NCBI GenBank assembly: GCA_034432375.1
Contig: DAOUCA010000177.1
Span: forward strand, 62,001-126,000
Source: JAHBVH01 sp034432375
Lineage (GTDB): Bacteria > Chloroflexota > Anaerolineae > Caldilineales > Caldilineaceae
DNA length: 64,000 nt
Direction: 5' to 3'
Positions within the stretch are counted from its first letter, which is position 1. Each line of letters starts with the position of its first letter. The notes beneath the pieces were generated by a model, which saw nothing but the letters and a program-made list of their open reading frames with translations, was not told where the DNA came from and made no database searches. This document shows, one piece after another, positions 63,716 to 64,000 of the stretch. The translations under genes were made by a program, and so were the position numbers.

Positions 63716-64000
63716 ATGCCTTACCCTGGACAGGTCGATCCAGCGCAAATTGTCGAGCAGGCGCGTGCAATGATCGACGCGGAAGGAGCCGAGGCGCTCT
63801 CGCTGCACAAGCTAGCCGCTGCCTTAGAGGTCAAAGCGCCTTCACTCTATCGCCACATTGGCAACAAAGCGGAACTATTGCGTGCTGTCAACGCCGGTAC
63901 GATTGCCCAACTCATCGCTGCCATGCACGAGGCCGGCAACCAACAGGGGGGAGCACCACAAACGCAACTGTTGGCGATCTTGCAAACCTTCCGCCACTTT
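63716..64000 (+). CDS. TetR-family regulator, cut by the window end
   Basis: The first 95 codons of a regulator. Residues 9-56 form the TetR helix-turn-helix: AQIVEQARAMIDAEGAEALS, then LHKLAAALEVKAPSLYRHIGNKAELL. It starts 3 bp after the DUF4260 stop. The ligand-binding C-terminal domain lies beyond the window. Probable autoregulator of the pair. Confidence 0.85.
   Translation, partial: MPYPGQVDPAQIVEQARAMIDAEGAEALSLHKLAAALEVKAPSLYRHIGNKAELLRAVNAGTIAQLIAAMHEAGNQQGGAPQTQLLAILQTFRHF

Overview
The window looks like a chromosomal segment of a Chloroflexota bacterium (Anaerolineae/Caldilineae-like). This is an inference. It rests on the protein flavour (large ABC-fed sugar and peptide catabolic clusters, an infC-rpmI-rplT operon, DUF1080, DUF255 and WYL proteins), a fairly high-GC coding background, and intergenic spaces filled with short tandem repeats and foldback repeats. 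No rRNA and no CRISPR array were seen.

Layout. (1) 233-11949: a sugar-acid or amino-sugar uptake and catabolism region. It holds a mannonate-dehydratase-like protein, a PanE/ApbA-family reductase, a complete SBP plus two-permease sugar ABC importer without its ATPase, a class IV aminotransferase, an amidohydrolase, a sialidase-like BNR protein, an HpcH/HpaI aldolase and a DAO-family oxidoreductase. (2) 12629-30732: mostly housekeeping genes: TatD nuclease, polyprenyl diphosphate synthase, GT2 glycosyltransferase, kelch protein, DUF255 protein, two DinB-like proteins, isochorismatase, a DUF5678-like gene broken by a MITE, a retropepsin-like protein, WYL regulator, SIS protein, acyl-CoA dehydrogenase, infC (probable AUA start)-rpmI-rplT, a SpoU methyltransferase, and a helix-hairpin-helix membrane protein. 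(3) 30759-48526: an integrated mobile element bounded by a perfect 114-bp direct repeat, each copy holding a complete tRNA-Lys(UUU). (4) 48654-64000: host sequence again: ankyrin lipoprotein, a dipeptide-type SBP plus permeases, CBM48 protein, DUF1080 protein, ABC exporter, epimerase, an HNH/RHH-like pair, a second mannonate-dehydratase-like protein, a class III aminotransferase, TsaB, DUF4260 and a TetR regulator cut by the window end.

The element is the main attraction. Its left half encodes a tyrosine integrase, an FtsK/HerA-like ATPase, small membrane proteins, a ribbon-helix-helix protein and a 1076-residue PrimPol-helicase. The 3' end of the PrimPol gene carries at least twelve exact GTAGAACCT iterons around an AT-rich core, so it is a candidate replication origin. 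This gene set resembles the actinobacterial AICE plan (integrase, one FtsK-type transfer ATPase, Prim-Pol replication, tRNA site). Its right half is visibly AT-richer cargo: a DNA methyltransferase followed by a protein kinase with a large unrecognised N-terminal domain, two uncharacterised genes in tandem, a small unknown protein and a Dam-family methylase. This looks like an uncharacterised defence or modification cassette. A second tyrosine recombinase and a small RHH-like gene close the right end.

The host intergenic DNA holds several foldback families: palindromes with a shared core and site-specific but still perfectly paired outer arms, a MITE with a 10-bp target duplication inside a gene, and a 153-bp element that can fold into a multi-hairpin cloverleaf.
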